A DNA stretch of 64,000 nt, from positions 23,262,916 to 23,326,915 of the forward strand of contig OX463841.1 in the NCBI GenBank assembly GCA_949825065.1, read 5' to 3'. A program made the translations under genes and the position numbers. The stretch comes from Odontocerum albicorne (Eukaryota > Arthropoda > Insecta > Trichoptera > Odontoceridae). Position 1 is the first letter of the stretch; the number at the start of each line of letters is the position of its first letter. Under the pieces are notes generated by a model. That model searched no databases. It had not been told where the DNA came from and was given only the letters and a program-made list of their open reading frames with translations. Of the stretch, positions 63,693-64,000 are shown one piece after another.

Positions 63693-64000
63693 ACGAGGGT
63701 GGTCCGATAAGTACTTAGCCTACAAAAGAATAACAAAAATTTTGGAAAAGTGGCGATTTATTTCTCAACATAATCTCCTTTGAGTTCGATACACTTGACC
63801 CAGCGATGCTCCAACTTCTTTAACCCGTCTGAAAAATACGTTTTCTGGAGGTCTGCAAAAAAGGCCTCCGTGGCGGCGATAACCTCCTCATTCGACTCAA
63901 ATTTCTGCCCGGCGAGTGACTTTTTCAAATTTGGAAACAAAAAGAAGTCTTACGGGGCCAAATCCGGAGAATACGGTGGATGGGGCAGCAGTTCGTAGCC
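63693..64000 (-). mobile_element. Fifth mariner lineage, 3' part, cut by the window end
   Basis: TA at 63691-63692 followed by the terminal repeat ACGAGGGTGGTCCGATAAGT. The minus-strand frame 63940-63758 encodes the transposase C-terminus (FPNLKKSLAGQKFESNEE to GDYVEK). Upstream [11 protein letters not shown] is followed by a stop just before the third catalytic Asp codon. It lies in the first TRF2 intron. Confidence 0.88.

Overview
This is an AT-rich animal nuclear window, almost certainly from an insect. It holds four intron-containing host genes set in a dense layer of dead transposons. The host genes have GT-AG introns. The mobile fraction includes many mariner (DD34D) lineages, piggyBac, hAT, Tigger/pogo, Tc1-like, BEL/Pao, Helitron, RTE-like LINE and tRNA-derived SINE sequences. 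The insect order cannot be fixed from sequence alone. I see no bacterial or CRISPR sequence and no functional tRNA or rRNA gene.

Left third (about 2.4-21 kb, minus strand): a PPP1R11 (protein phosphatase-1 inhibitor-3) gene runs from 20961 down to 2445 in three exons. Its 11.7-kb first intron contains a complete three-exon gene on the same strand, a mitochondrial family III CoA-transferase (SUGCT-like, 20690 to 15210). The SUGCT start lies only about 185 bp inside that intron, so the two may share a promoter. Both PPP1R11 introns and the SUGCT intron are filled with piggyBac, mariner, Tc1-like and SINE insertions.

Middle (about 21-37.5 kb): no intact host gene is seen. It is a nest of elements: an internally deleted mariner invaded by a hAT element, a second hAT facing it head to head, a decayed BEL/Pao LTR retrotransposon with a 1-1.5-kb insertion, a Helitron helicase fragment, a LINE wedged between two mariner relics, and a DDE transposase split cleanly by a piggyBac-type MITE.

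Right part (about 38-56 kb, minus strand): a six-exon DEAD-box helicase of the p68/DDX5 (Rm62/Dbp2) class. Its last exon adds an arginine-serine domain and a long proline-rich tail to the helicase core, in frame across every splice. Its introns hold a mariner, a piggyBac with its catalytic centre deleted, a Tigger relic, a GC-rich island and two truncated mariners joined 5' to 5'.

Far right (about 56-64 kb): an intergenic tract with a degenerate minisatellite, LINE and SINE pieces and a mariner relic. It is followed by the first coding exon of a TBP-related factor 2 (TRF2/TBPL1) gene on the plus strand, which continues past the window. The window ends inside another mariner.

No clearly new biological system is evident. 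The strongest items for follow-up are the same-strand nested gene pair, the helicase with a fused RS/proline-rich tail, the precise TTAA MITE insertion, and two mariner copies with complementary deletions.
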